Assembly (NCBI GenBank): GCA_025331435.1
Contig: JAIWNI010000014.1
Span: forward strand, 186,001-250,000
Origin: Choanephora cucurbitarum
Lineage: Eukaryota > Mucoromycota > Mucoromycetes > Mucorales > Choanephoraceae
Length of the DNA: 64,000 nt
Direction: 5' to 3'
Positions 1 through 12,666 of this stretch are shown here, in pieces. The notes under the pieces are model-generated. The model was not told where the DNA came from, did not search any database, and saw only the letters and a program-made list of their open reading frames with translations. Numbering within the stretch: position 1 is the stretch's first letter; each line of letters starts with the position of its first letter. The position numbers and the translations under genes were made by a program.

Positions 1-287
1 GGAGCTTATTGAGTCACTTAAATTATCATTATCGTTGCTAGGGCAATGTCTTTTCTTTGTATTGGACAGTGCCTCTTCATGTTCTATTAAGCTGAGTATA
101 TCCAGATCTTCTTCTGAGGTACGTCTAGCATCATGAGGCACCATGATGAGTAAATGCAATAAATAAGAAAGCGAAAGACGAAAAAATAAATAAAAGAGAA
201 AGATTTTGTAAAAAAAAAAAAATACGTAAACCTTTTATGGATTTCACATACACTTGTTTTTTTTGCGGATCGCAGTTTCTCGGACAT
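1..287 (-). CDS. Partial gene at the left edge, unknown product
   Basis: A minus-strand reading frame runs off the left edge. Exon 1 would be 287-254, starting at an ATG and encoding a short basic peptide (MSEKLRSAKKT). It is followed by an intron of about 140 nt with donor GTGTATG at 253 and acceptor CTCAG ending at 114. Exon 2 (113 to beyond 1) reads KEDLDILSLIEHEEALSNTK and then a Ser/Asp/Asn-rich stretch. The phases match across this join. The peptide is hydrophilic and acidic and I do not recognise a family. The ATG, splice phase and open frame are visible; that it is a real gene is inference, since only about 50 codons can be seen. Confidence 0.4.
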
Positions 288-2524
288 TCATTGTTTTCTT
301 TATCGGCATATGAGAAGAGGCAATATCTACTCGGTTAATAGCTCTTACACAAAAGCAGGTCTTTCTTATGATTAGTTTCAGAGAAATTTAAGCTAAGAGT
401 GAATGGCTCAGTTATTAATAGATGCTAGCAACGGTTTAGATGCTCTAAAAAAAAGGGCTTTTTAAGATATTAAAGGTGCATCATTGAATTGCAACACCAA
501 ACTCAGCTCAGTCTGAATACTCACATTATGATACCTGTATACAAAGATAATAAAAACCCTCGCTTTCATTTTGATTAGCTTTTTAGTTGCAACTCGATCA
601 AAGGTTCTGAAGTCCAGAGTATCATGAAAATCTAGATTTTATTGGTGGCATAAGGTCATTTCGGGACTAATTTGAAGTACTTCAGGAATAAGTTTTCTGT
701 GAAAAATCGATTTAAGACTGTTTGACCTAAGAATATGCTCGACTTAAGAGTATATTCCTTTGCAATAAAAACCGCTTTAAGTACTCATACATTATTTGAT
801 GCAAGAGTGCCACTTGAGACAAGAGTAGCAAATGTTAACTCTCTTAAACCTAATGACTAATGCATACTACCACTAACCTAATTCAAGACACCGCTGGGTT
901 TCAAGTTACAATCAAGATGGAGGATATCCTAAATCAAACATTTTTATATTAGCAACTAAAGCGCGTCTGTAAACACCTATCGAGAATCTCATCAAAGCGC
1001 CTTTTCCTCTCCAATAGTCTAATTTAATACTTTCGATGTCAAAATGTATTGAAAGCAGAAATTTTCTTTTACAAGACGTAATACACCTAATCTAGTGCGA
1101 TGAATCTGATGTGACTGATAAGTTAGGCAAATAAGGTTAAGTCAATCAAACAGGCTACCTTGGTGAGCCTTACTCTTAAAATTTTGGATCACTAAGAACA
1201 TGTACAAGATTTACGGATGTGCAAATGTACCTTTTCCATAACATGAACTGCCTAAAGCTTGTTTTGAGATAGCATTGAAAATAGGCGATATAATCGCAAA
1301 CACCTGTTACCCCTTATAACTGGTTTAGATATATTAAAGCATCATAACAACAATGACGAGTCGTATACAAACAAACAAACAGAAAAGACTGAAAGGCATC
1401 AGAATCTGAAAAGAGAGGCAAACTTTTGCAAAGATCAGCTTTGGTCGGAAAATTCGAAATGCTCATTGCAATTCCTGTCTGATTTATACTAACAAAACCA
1501 GCAAGATAAGCAAAGCCTTTAGAGAAATTCTTACAGGCAAGACCTTATCCTATTACCTACATGATCCCAATTCAATGAGCTCAAGGTACCAAAGCAATAA
1601 TCATATAGTCATAGACACAATGCGTATTTAACAGAGCTTCAGGAATGATGTGTCTGACTGATTTGCCTATTATATGTCTCCGTTTGATGCTATTTTATCA
1701 AGGAAGAAGTAATACTAAAGAAGAAGAAGAAAAAATCATTGACAAAGTGCTCTAGTTCATGACAAAGGCTAAAGGAGTTTCAATAGAAATATGTAGCAAT
1801 GACAAAATATAAGTTACACAAAAAACAAAGAATCTCATCATTGCTTTACCACTTCATTCACATGATGGTGGCCTACTAACTTTTTATACGTTATTTTCCC
1901 TTATAAATCTGATTTTTTTTTTATTTTGTACTTACTTATTTGGAAGTGTTTACAACAGACATGAGAAAAAGGGTAAAAAAGAAGGGGGAAAGAAAGGAAG
2001 AGATTATAGACTAAAAGGGCATTTTTTCCAAGAAATGCTTATATCGATTTAGCTTGGTTACTTTGCAGATCCTTTTTTTTGTTGTTTCGGAGCAAAAAAA
2101 GAGACAAAACTTTAAAATTAGTAAAGTGAAAAGAAGTAGAAAGACTTTATCACATCTCACACATTACTTCCACTCAAGAAAGAGCCTGTTTATGCTATAT
2201 ATTTTTTTAAAGAGTTACCTTGAAAGAGAAAGAAGGAAAAGAAAGAAAGGAAGGCAAAGACATAAGAAGTGACACTTGAACTCTAACAAGAATTATCTTA
2301 TGTCATTTATATGAAAACAAAGTGCATCGAAGATGGCGCATATTTATGCTTATAGAATTCAATTATTAAGATTACTTAATGGTGGTAACCTTACATGTCA
2401 TCATAATTTTTTTATGATATCGATGATGATTATGATGTCATATTCCAGACTTTTTTTCTATAAAGCAAATCGAAATTATTATACTCTTTTTCATACTATT
2501 CGTCTTTAATAAAAAACTAGAACA
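288..2524. other. AT-rich gene-poor stretch
   Basis: No reading frame here has coding character. The only longer ORF (around 2054-2272, plus) is Lys/Arg/Phe-rich and comes from A- and T-tracts. The segment next to 2525 has a pyrimidine/T-rich tract and a run of short A-rich stretches, as expected for the promoter and leader of the diacylglycerol kinase gene. The part next to 288 should hold the promoter of the left-edge gene. I saw no tRNA, repeat array or recognisable transposon end. Confidence 0.5.
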
Positions 2525-4563
2525 ATGTCAACTATTCAAACGCCCAACACAAATCCTGATCCAAAAAAGGACAGAGGCACAATGGCTAGATTACCTGATG
2601 TCAATATGCAAGATCATTACGAAAAAAGCAGCCTCGAAACAGGTAAAGAAAGATCATTGAGAATGGCATAATTTATCTTGTATTGATATTGGAAACACAG
2701 ATTCACCTACCGGTTCTTCTCCTTCACTATCTCCCATAAATACCCAATCGAAGACACAAGATAATGATACCGTTCTATCACCACCTATTGTAAATCATCC
2801 AAACCTCATTCGAGAAAGAAAAGATTTAGAGAACTTCAGAAATGAAAGACCATCTCAATTGAAAAATTCTGGACGTATCAATACTTCCATTCGATTTGAA
2901 AATACCGAAGACGAGTCTCGGCCTAGCATCTTTCTGTTTATTTTTGTCAACCCTCTCTCCGGAGACTGCAAAGGCCAGGACTTGATCACTTTGCCTTTCC
3001 AGCATTTCAGACTTCGACGATTTCCTCAAGTACAAGTTGAAATTCACAACATTCTCGATGAAAAAGATCGTGCCTTAGGTATCGAAAGCATTCAATTGGT
3101 AGATACAATGTCCAAGCTCGGTAAACTACCCTCATTGGAAGATATGGAAGAGAAAGATTACAAAAATGAAGATCATCATATAAGTAAAACAGCTCGAACA
3201 CGCCACATTCATGTTTGGTCTGCAGGCGGTGACGGCACCGTTATGAGTGTCTTTGAAATGCTTGTACATCATCAGATTGACTTGGACAATTTGTTCTTTT
3301 CATGTAAGATTTCTCTTTTTAAAACCAACACTTCTTATTAAACTTTTCTTTTTGTATTTCAATAGGTATTCCTTTCGGAACAGGCAATGATTTCAGTCAA
3401 GTGCTGGGCTGGGGAAGGACAATTCCACACCCTAATATCTTGGGCAAAAAACTATATTATCTTGAAGAACTAATTACAGAACGACTTGAGAAATCAGAAG
3501 CTGCCCGTCTAGACATTTGGCAAGTTGAAATGACCGCACATACCTCTGGCTATGTCAGATTGGCAGGTCCTGATCGAGATGATGGTCATGATGCTGTAGA
3601 AATCAATGCACATGAACCCAACAATACTGTTCCACCTAGTATGGTCAGAAAGATGTGTAACTATATGTAAGTCGTAGTGAATTAATTATATATACGTCGA
3701 GAAAAAGAAATCTAAATGACCAATGACATCTTTTTAGGAGTATTGGTGTTCAAGGCTATGTTGGAAGTGGCTTTGAAAAGCACAGAACAGGCAACCGTTG
3801 GCTAAATATGATGGTGTATGCTTCTGAAAGTGCAAAGTGGCTGTTTTGGAGACATTTCCCTTCTGTGACCAGCTTTATAGAGAAAATTGTATGTGGTGAT
3901 CAAACAATGTTGGTCTGCTCTGATCCTGATGACAAGCATGCTGAAAATCCCTCAGATCTGCCTTACATGACAAGAACCCCCATTGATTTTGTGATTCAAA
4001 ACATTCCTCATATATGGTATGTGAACGAACTTGATCTATTTAATAGTATATACTAACTATGTATTAGGGGTAGAGAAGTTGATTTGTGGGGTGATGCCAA
4101 ATCTGGTCTTGAAGTGGTTGAAAATCGTTCAGGTTTCACAGATCCGGAAAACTGGACACCACAATTAGCCAACGACGGAAAGATGGAAATTATGTCAATT
4201 GAAAACACCTTTAGTTATCTTAAGAAATTAGCAAACATTCGGCAACATGTCTCACGTATTGGTCAGTTTGCCACACCTTTTGAAATTGTCTTCCGAGATC
4301 CCAAAAAAACCAAGAAGAAGTCTTTGTGGCCATTCAGTGGAGACAATAAGTTCAAGCGTAACAATGTCATTTGCATTATGTGTGATGGTGAATTCTATGT
4401 TCTCAAGGACCCCAAGTCATTAAAGTTCAAGCGATTCGCTCAAATCTGGACCCTAGGTAAACATGCTGAAGACTCAAAAGGACGGTTGGTTGTAGATGAA
4501 AAAGTAGCTGAACAACAAAAGCATAAGCACAAGCATAAGCACCATCAGTCAAATGATTCTTAA
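2525..4563 (+). CDS. Diacylglycerol kinase
   Basis: Five exons (2525-2642, 2701-3303, 3366-3666, 3738-4016, 4068-4563) join in phase to give about 598 residues. The protein carries the DAGK catalytic signature GGDGT (about residue 215), followed by IPFGTGNDFSQVLGWG, the glycine-rich segment of the lipid-kinase catalytic domain. The later part (SIGVQGYVGSGFEKHR and beyond) matches the accessory domain of eukaryotic diacylglycerol kinases. Known family role: ATP-dependent phosphorylation of diacylglycerol to phosphatidic acid at membranes, linking lipid signalling and phospholipid synthesis. There is no obvious C1 domain or transmembrane segment; the N-terminus is polar and probably disordered. 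The C-terminus ends in a Lys/His repeat (KHKHKHKHH). Yeast Dgk1 is an unrelated CTP enzyme, so this is the animal/plant type. The short introns (51-71 nt) have clear GTAAG donors and a TACTAAC branch site in the last one. Confidence 0.93.
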
Positions 4564-4919
4564 AACCAATCCATCCCTCTTTCTTTTTTATACCTCCTTT
4601 TCTCATTTATGATTCTATGCTCTCCTATATGTAATACTATCACTAATAATATATATATTTATACTTATATCTAATACTATTACAGTCATTTCTCAATACA
4701 TTTCATCTCAACCAGTAATAATAAAAAAGCTCTCCCTCCTACATATTTAGAAACTTTGCTTTCTGCCAAGCACATTGTATATGTGTCTTGCAAGGACTAA
4801 GAAATTTTCAGGTTTCACTGTTGCAGTTAGTGCTTTGAATCTCAGTCTAGGGAAGAGGGCAAAACAAGTAAATCGGGTCCAGAGCGTGTTATTCTTCGTT
4901 ACTTCCAAAAGATTAAGCA
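4564..4919. promoter_or_regulatory. Spacer between DGK 3' end and SEH1 start
   Basis: 356 bp of T-rich 3' flank followed by the probable SEH1 leader. A short open frame (4775-4957) crosses the SEH1 start in another frame and has no recognisable family features, so I treat it as chance. Several TAATAAT and ATATAT stretches (4640-4730) may serve as polyadenylation signals for the kinase transcript. Confidence 0.35.
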
Positions 4920-6832
4920 ATGGCAAGCAGCCTCACCAAATTCGATACAGATCATGAAGATCTGATTCATGATGTCTCTTACGACTTTTACGGCAAGCGA
5001 CTTGTCACCTGCTCCTCTGATCAGCGCCTTAAAGTTTGGGATTTTATTGAGAGGTTAGATGCCTCGGTTTGGGAGCTCAATGATGCCTGGAAAGCACATG
5101 ACTCATCTATCCTAAAGGCCGTATGGGCTAGACCAGAATATGGTCAAGTAATCGCAAGCTGCTCATTTGATCGCCAAGTGAAGATTTGGGAAGAGCAGTT
5201 AGTAGGTAAAAAAAGGGGTGAGGAGTTAGCTTTTTTTACATAAACTCTCATGACTTATATCCTTCACCAGAACCAAGGAACAGCCAAAAAAGATGGGCAG
5301 AGCGATTTCGGCTAGTCGAGTCAAGAGGAGCTGTTTTAGATATCGCCTTTTCTCCATCGCAGAATTCACTTCGATTAGCAACCTGTTCTTCTGATGGTAT
5401 TGTTCGTATTTATGAAGCATTGGAGCCAACAAACCTAGCACAATGGTCTCAGATGGAAGAATTTGAAATTGCAAGCAATCAAATTGGCCCAAATGATCAC
5501 AAAGGTACGCCCTCAGGCATCAGCCAACTACGACAACAATCGCAACAACAGCAGCAGCAACAGCAAGTACAGCAACAACAACAATCACAAGTGCAGCCTT
5601 TGAAGCAGCTCTCTTTACTGCAAGCGCAGTTATCTCAAGCTTCGCAACAGCCTTCACAACCTTCCTTGCAACAATCTTCGCAACAAACTTTACAGCAACA
5701 GTCTTCGCAACAGATGCCATTGTCACAACAACAACAGCATCAACAACAATCCATACCAATTCATTCATCGCAATCAGCTCATCAGAGTAATCTATCTCAA
5801 GCTTTGCAGCCTTCACAAGCTCACCAGCAATTGCAACCGCAACTACAACAACAACAATCACAGCCTTTAGATAGTTTCTATCAATTAAATACCCAGCAAT
5901 CTCAACAGCAACAACAGGCACAGACGCAGCAGTCATTGCTTTTACAACAAGCACAACAACCTTCTCAGCTACCATATCCTTCAGCACAGACGACACTCAT
6001 TAACCATGCATTTGGACAGCCATCTCATACGAACAGCACAAGTTCTAGTGCAAGTTCGACCACAAGCCACGATGTAAGTACACCTGGTGTACCAGACACA
6101 CTAAACATGGGTGTTCCAACTACTTCAAATCCTTCCACCACAGCTGTTCCTGAAGTTGTTTCGACTGTAGTTACAGCTACAGGAGCAACAACATCAGCCA
6201 ATCCAGGAACAGGACAAGGTGTTTCGCCTGGCTCTTCTGCCAACATAAGCCAAACAGCAGCTGCCAATCATACACATCGTCTGATTGATGCTGACAGTGG
6301 TTATTGTCTTGATTGGTGTCCCAATCGTTCATCAACGGCGATGATGGTAATTGGGTTAGGTAAAGAGATTGGTGCCAGAATTTTCAAGCACGATGGACAC
6401 AATCGATGGATACCAGCCGAATTTTTACCTGGACATACAGATCTGGTGCATGATGTGAGCTGGGCTCCCAGTATGGCTCGATCATACCAACTCATCGCCA
6501 CTGCAAGTAAAGACGGTATGGTACGCATCTTTAAACTGACTGAACAGACAGTGCCTGCACAAAAACCACAACAGACTGTTCAGCGAGGAAGGTCTGCCTT
6601 TTCACCAGCAGGTACTCCTACTCAAAATACAAACACCAAAGTATTTCACATTGAGATGATTGCCTGTTTCGATGATCATAAAGCAGAAGTCTGGCGAGTG
6701 GAATGGAATGTGACAGGCACTATTTTGTCTTCTTCCGGTGATGATGGTCGATTACGTCTTTGGACAACTGGTTATGATGGACAATGGAGACAAATGGCTT
6801 CTATTGCAGCTAATTCTCAGATACCAAATTAG
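4920..6832 (+). CDS. SEH1: Nucleoporin SEH1 (WD40) with large Gln-rich insertion
   Basis: Two exons (4920-5205 and 5271-6832; 65-nt intron) give about 615 residues. The start (HEDLIHDVSYDFYGKRLVTC), the ASCSFDRQVKIWEE blade, LATCSSDGIVRIYEA and the C-terminal VWRVEWNVTGTILSSSGDDG blade match SEH1/SEH1L closely. SEH1 is a beta-propeller shared by the Nup107-160 (Y) nuclear-pore complex and the SEA/GATOR2 complex that controls TORC1. Usual length is 350-360 residues. Here about 250 extra residues (about 180-430) lie after the third blade; they are Gln-rich and then Ser/Thr/Ala-rich, and propeller sequence resumes at RLIDADSGYCLDW. The insertion is one uninterrupted open frame with mixed CAA and CAG codons. 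Convergent with the next gene, the two stops being 49 bp apart. Confidence 0.92.
5535..5990 (+). repeat. CAA/CAG-rich low-complexity tract inside SEH1
   Basis: About 450 bp of imperfect CAA/CAG-rich trinucleotide sequence, interspersed with Ser, Leu and Pro codons, encodes the polyglutamine-rich insertion of SEH1. The codons are mixed, so it is not a pure microsatellite, and the reading frame is preserved throughout. This argues for a translated, old insertion. It creates a long artificial open frame on the other strand (5520-5996) that should be ignored. Confidence 0.85.
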
Positions 6833-6880
6833 GTTTATTCTCTTTTTATTCTGCATAATAAATAAAACGGACGCTTCCGC

Positions 6881-8234
6881 CTATTGATGTTTCATGACTT
6901 CATGGTAGAGCAGTCGATTCCATTCATCTACAGGACCGGGAATACAGGTGTGCAAACAATCTACATCAGGTTTTGAATGGGCGTCCCCTCTTTGATTTGA
7001 TAAGCCAGCAATATCGAACATGCCAAAACGTCCATCATCTTCTACAGATGTCAACAGGCCCTTCCAGATCTGATCAAACCTATCGAACAAATGCCATTCA
7101 TATTCACCTGTTTGGCCTGAGGGTGCCAATGGATTAGGCTGAGGCTCTTTAAATCGAGAACATCGGGCGTGACCGTAAGGTGTTGTTCTGATCCATACTT
7201 TTTGATGAGGCTTCACATGTTCTTTTAAATAATCCAATACATTAGTCATCGCTCTCTTGAATGCATCTAACAATTCTTCTTCAGAAGCATCTGGTCCCCA
7301 ATGTAAGTTAGGGTGCCAATGAGGTCCCTAATTAATTCTTTTAGAATAGTATAGAAGCATTTTGTTGTTGTACATACTGTGTTAATTACAACATAATCAA
7401 ATTCAGACAAGGCATGAACCCTACAATATAATTTTTAGCCGTTTTGGTTGACTTCTTTGTAAATGTATATCTATTACCATGGATAGTTTTCACCACTTCC
7501 TAGTTGAACTCCTACAGGTTCAAATGGGCTGATCACTTTGAGATCGTCCAATCGAAGTAGATAGTCGGATCGAATGTAAGCTATGGCTGCAGTCTCTCTG
7601 TCTTTAGGAGCTAGTTGATTTACTCTGATCTTACTGTTTCCGCCATTTAAGCTTCCTCCTGTTGGGTGTCTGTTCGGTAGATGTTTTCCTAGTAGGCAAC
7701 TAAGACTCTCATACTGTAGTTGTGTAATAGAATCGCCTACAAATAAGATAGGATGGGAAACAAAATGGTTTGCTAGTCGTTCGGGGTTCATTTCCAGCAT
7801 ATCACAAGAGTCTGGCTGCCATCTGTAATCCATACTATCAAATAGAATCAGTACTGATGTTCCTTTTCTTAAAGCATGTGTGTGAAAGTACTTTACATTT
7901 GTTTAGCTCGAGTCAGCTCATTTTCACCAGGACGTCGAAAGCATCGATGAGCGAATTTTTTTAGGCAATGATAACCAGCAACATTGGCAATGTCCGTCGC
8001 TGAGAAGTTTGCTTCTAATGGTAGTGGGTTATATATCCAGCGACCAGAATTAAAGGTTTCTGGTGTACACAATGGCCTTGTTTCGTCTATGTCGCTGACT
8101 AGTACTTCAGGCCGCAAGTCCAGAAAGCCTGCAGGTTGATTATATACAGTAATCCAAAGAGCGAGACAACCAAAGATAGAGATCGCATAGATCAACTTTG
8201 ATTTATCGTTCTTTGATTTCGAATTTTCTAGCAT
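6881..8234 (-). CDS. Membrane-anchored PC-esterase/SGNH-like protein
   Basis: Four exons on the minus strand (8234-7897, 7834-7478, 7420-7378, 7327-6881) join in phase to about 394 residues. The N-terminus has one hydrophobic segment (IYAISIFGCLALWITVY, about residues 15-31), giving a type II membrane topology. The luminal part has a cysteine-rich segment, then DYRWQPDSC, the block-I motif FVGDSITQLQ with the catalytic Ser of the GDS motif, and near the end DCLHTCIPGPVDEWNRLL, holding the Asp and His of the triad. This order is that of the PC-esterase family (plant TBL/PMR5, animal CASD1-like N-domain). Those members O-acetylate or deacetylate glycans in the secretory pathway. Exon 3 is only 43 nt. 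A role in modifying wall or glycoprotein glycans is inference; the substrate cannot be read from sequence. Confidence 0.82.
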
Positions 8235-10640
8235 ATTTCTTTATGCAAAAGTGTTTGGGATATTAATAGTAGTCTCTTTGTCTTAAAGAAGAAGGGAAAA
8301 GAAGAAGATGAAAATGAGAAAAACTGGTTCCCTAAATCAAACTTTGAGTTGTACAGTGTAGCAAAGGAGACTCAATTTAAGCATTTTAAACTTCCAAATC
8401 CAGCTATAACACTAATAAATTGCAACGGAAGAAAATAGTTCAGATTGCGCTTCCCTCTTTTCTTTTTTCCGGGATAAGCTTTTATAAGATCTGAGGTACA
8501 TATATTGATTATGCTAATCAAAGATAGAGATATTTTTCTTTACAGACTCAATCATTTATCAAGATCAAGAATAAAGCTGTGTTTACTGCAAAAAGAAAGA
8601 GTACATCATTTCTAGAATAACACGTGACCATAAGGTTCTTCAGTAGTAAGAAATCAAAGGATGCAGTCATAGGGAGACTCTTTCTATTTGCAGTTTTGAG
8701 TCAGATCAGTAACACACTGTCTTCTCTAAATGAAAACTCTTGTATGGATTGCCCAGTACTGTTGATAGCTTTAATATTCCATGACTTTTTGCGCAGTAAT
8801 CACCTTCTTCTCTACCTGATGTAGGTAAATTAAGATACTTGGCTTCGTTTAATGCAAATATATGCTTATATTAATGCTTAGATTGGAAGCTGCTGACATC
8901 GAGTTCCATCTATGCAATAAAACAGAAAACATCATGCTCCCCATACCTCTCTATTCGCTATACATGGCTCTGCATCGGTACTCAACTGTGAATTTAATCT
9001 GATTAGAAACAATACAACCTTTAGAAGTACTTTATTTTTGACCGCATGTTGATTTGTTATGTTTGATTGGACTTAATGATTGAGGTAAAATAGAAAAGCA
9101 CAGGCCAAAATTGTAATGGTAATGAACTACTTTCTCTATTATTCGAGAAAGATGGCTATAATGATGTCCATATTCTAAGTGGCATCTGATAACATAAAGA
9201 AACTATACATAAGCCTGATTTTTTTTCCTATTTTTTTTTATTATTATTTTCTACCTTCTCCTTGCCCGATATTTTTCTTTTAATTGGAACACTTACGTCG
9301 TACATCTTTTGTGAGACTTTCATTATGCTTCTAAGATTAAAGCACTCAAAACTTTAGTTATTTTTCTATCGGCTCCAATAGCTCTTAAGTACTACCTGAA
9401 TAATTATAGCCTCCTTTTTCTTTTTAAATGCAGATTATGGTTTGAAATTCTTTAGAATCAACAGATCCCTCAAGAACTATAGTTAGATTTAGATATACAC
9501 AATAAAGCCAGCTAAAAGAACTTAAGGAAAAAGGTGCTTGAATGTTTTGCTTCCAGACTCGGTCGAGCTAAATTTTTGATTGATGTGCTTACCATTTCCA
9601 ATATAAAAACAAAATCGAGTGTGAAGAGAAGCCAACATCAAATCAACCTCTTTATTATTTTGCACCTGTTTTTTTTTTTATTTTTTGTCAGGCAAAAGAT
9701 GTACAGAGATTTGGAGCTTTGTACGATTACCATAAAAGGCACTAACCGAATGGATAACTACATCAATCGCTCAAGGATTCACTGTTAGTAAAGAATCTGC
9801 CATTGAGAACATATAAAAATGTAAACAACACTTTAATGTACTCTGCACTAATTCACTTGCCATACAATGCAAGGATCGACGAGACTAATGGTTTTTATCG
9901 CGTTGGTCTACAGAAATTCAACCTAGTCATAGGAAAGAGTCTGGTTATGTAGATAATGCATAAGAAAGTTAAGACCTTTAGGTCAAAATTGCTAGGGTTA
10001 TATGTCTTCAATAAGGAATAGAGCTTCAATAGCCATGCTTTATTCTTCACACCTATCTCACTCGTCTTCCGCATAAGACTGCTCTAAGCATTCACTTTAT
10101 AACCACAGAGCAAACTTGTTTCCACGTAGAAACGCATATGAAATACTTTTCTGATAAGATGACAGAAATCAACAAATTATGCATATCCAACAGAAAATTT
10201 AATATATCGATCTCTGATACAATAGACAATATAAATGTGCTTCTTGCATTTGATGCATTCCAATGATAAGCTAAGGGCTACAATGAATTTCAATTCAAAT
10301 ATAATAAATTGAGCCACAACACTTAGGGTTGTCTATCTTGGTGTCGCTTCATGTGCTGCATTCCACTGTCTCAAGCTTAATAGTCTACTTGAATTGGCTA
10401 GCTGCCTCTTAAACTTTCTTGGAAAACCCTGAAAGCTTTCATCTCCTGATTCCTTGCGTCTATGTCAGTAGCGCTTAAAACTTTAATACTCTTTTTTTTT
10501 CATTTAGAACCAAGAGCAACATTATCTACTAACAACAAATGAAATGACTAGTGTTTCTTCGTTTTATTGAGAAATGAGAGAGGCATATATGTACAGTTTT
10601 AAAAAGAAAAAGAGAGAATAAGAAGGGGTATAATGTAGGC
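8235..10640. other. Gene-poor intergenic stretch
   Basis: About 2.4 kb of AT-rich DNA without a credible gene. The short ORFs at 8624-8824 and 9534-9788 lack family motifs, splice context and codon structure. The part next to 8235 should include the promoter of the PC-esterase gene; a palindromic CACGTGAC (E-box-like) occurs near 8621. The part next to 10640 is the 3' flank of RMI1. I see no transposon ends or tRNA-like sequence. Confidence 0.45.
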
Positions 10641-12552
10641 TTATGTATATTTCTCATAACCAACAACAACAGGTAAGAAAATAGTCTTTCCTGGATCTTT
10701 TTGAGAGGCTTTTGTCTCCATCACAGATATATCGAGTTGAAGGGTGGCTGTAGCTGACATCACTTTACGTTGAAAAGGTTGAAATACCTATGTTCCCCAA
10801 ATAAGTTTCAATACTTGCAAACGAAAGAAAGAAACTACTTACTTCTTTCATGATACGCTTTTGACCACCTTTTTGCTTTGAGAGTTCCAGCAAAGCTTGT
10901 TTGCTTGTGCCCATCAGTTCACTTAATACCTATATGGAAAGATACACTCAGAAACAGTCCATGAGGAGTCTGGTTGGAGTATACACGCTTACATGATCAT
11001 TAAGAATAACATTAAATGTCTCTGAACTTGTGTTATCTGGGTCTGCTATCTCAATCTCCAGGTTGAACTTTTGTGTTTGCGACAAACGCAAATTTGTGAA
11101 GTAGACGCATTTTGCTTTGATAAACACAATATCAGCCAGATCTTCACTAGGTTCATCACGCTCCATGGCTTTTAGCTTTCTTGCGATCACATCAAATGTA
11201 CAATGCATCCTGCCCTCTTCGTCTATTCTTACACCCTCACGCTTAACATTGTTTAGGTTTTCCCAAACACTAGTATTCACCCAACCAAGATCAGATAAAT
11301 CCATTCCATCATCATCATCCTCCCCTTCTTGATCTTGCTCTGCTGGCTCTTTTGCTGTATCCGCTTGATGCGTAATCAAAGGCTCGTGATGCATGGTATC
11401 ATATCTACTACGCTTAGCAGGTGGTTCTTGTCTAGGTGGTGTTATACTGGATCCTGCCATGGATTTTTTAGATTTAGATAAACTTATACTCGAACCAGAA
11501 GAAGGCGAGGAGCGGGTCGCATCCACTCGCATAGGTGAAAAAGAAGGTTCAACAAAATCATCGTCATCACTGAGTGCAGATATAGGATCTGATGTGAGAG
11601 AAGGCTGTGGTATGCTTGAATCAGGTAGATCTAAATCAATAGGTCTGGTTGTCATTTCATCCATAGCTGAATAAAGCATGTCATCATCCTCAAAGTCATC
11701 AAACTCATCTATAGGGCCTGTTGTATTTTGTGTAAACGACTCGAAGCGATTGGATGTTCTTGGTAACGTATCGCAATTAGATGAGTTCAATAGTGTAGAT
11801 GCTGTGGATGAGCGATGCATTGGCGTTGATGGCGGCTGGACTGCTTGTTGGTCGATACCTAATTCTGCCTTAAATCTTCTCTCCAATTCAGCTACCATAT
11901 TGCCACCATACAATGAAGGCACGTCTCCACCAAGTACTCTGATACTGTTCTTGTATAACAAAAGCATACCTCTTCTCACCTGACAGTTTTTGATCAGCAA
12001 CTAACAGGAAATATCTAGTTAGTTCTCCATAAAAATCTACGACAAATTGAAACATACTTTGCAACCAAAAGGTGTCTTGAGATCAAGCTCAGGTATTGTT
12101 TCCATTTCCATAGCTTGAATCTGCCTTGTGCCATCCGTTAAGGTCCAACGCAGCATGCCTCGGGGAAAAGTAACCTCCTGGCCAGCCTGTCGTTCAACAT
12201 AGGTCTGTCGTACAGTTGTCAGACTCTGAAGGCTGTTCAGCAAAGAAAAGGTTGAATTGGTGATATCATTTGCATCTTGTATCTGTAGAACAACACCTTG
12301 TTGCTGCAGAGGACCTGGAGGAAAAGTCTGGACAGCTGCTTGTCCAAAATCATCAGGAATAACTGACTCTGAAGTGGTAGACATGTCCTTATTCAAAACA
12401 TCGGATAAGATCTGACGGTAAGCGATTTCAATATCAGGTATTGGCTTCTGCTGATCAGCATACCAACTGGCTAAATATGTCTGTGTGATGCGAATGCCTG
12501 TTCTATCTTTTAGCCATCGTATCAAAATAGAAGGAGGATCTTCTGATGACAT
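10641..12552 (-). CDS. RMI1: RecQ-mediated genome instability protein 1
   Basis: Four exons (12552-12058, 12000-10993, 10929-10843, 10787-10641) give about 578 residues. The N-terminal part (IRWLKDRTGIRITQTYLASW, then LRWTLTDGTRQIQAMEMETI, DLKTPFGCK|LLIKNCQVRRGMLLLY, ALGGD-like VLGGDVPSLYGGN) is the RMI1 helical and first OB-fold domain, which binds topoisomerase III. The middle (about 190-400) is acidic, Ser/Pro-rich and probably disordered. The C-terminal about 150 residues (IVFIKAKCVYFTNLRLS, VLSELMGTSKQALLELSKQK, FQPFQRKVMSATATLQLDI) resemble the second OB fold of animal and plant RMI1, which yeast Rmi1 lacks. RMI1 works with a RecQ helicase and Top3 to dissolve double Holliday junctions in the nucleus. 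I chose the ATG at 12552; the frame is open upstream to 12666, but that sequence is Phe-rich and looks like leader. Confidence 0.9.
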
Positions 12553-12666
12553 GGTAAAAAAAGAAAAAAGAATGACTACGCGAAAATAAAACAAGCAAAA
12601 ACATTTTAAGAAGAGATCGCGTTTTGAAAACAGATGAAATTTATGCCATGTCAAATAGTGCCACAC

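Noticed and set aside
2054..2272. Lys/Arg-rich plus ORF
   Set aside because: Derived from A-rich tracts; composition typical of AT-rich non-coding DNA.
5520..5996. Long minus-strand ORF rich in Val/Ala opposite the SEH1 insertion
   Set aside because: It is the mirror image of CAA/CAG repeats in a coding frame (giving Val/Ala/Leu codons) and has no motif; the plus-strand frame is part of SEH1.
12037..12666. Upstream extension of RMI1 (MWHYLTWHKFHLF...)
   Set aside because: In frame with RMI1 but Phe/Leu-rich and unlike any RMI1 N-terminus; the Met at 12552 directly precedes conserved sequence, so it is better read as leader.
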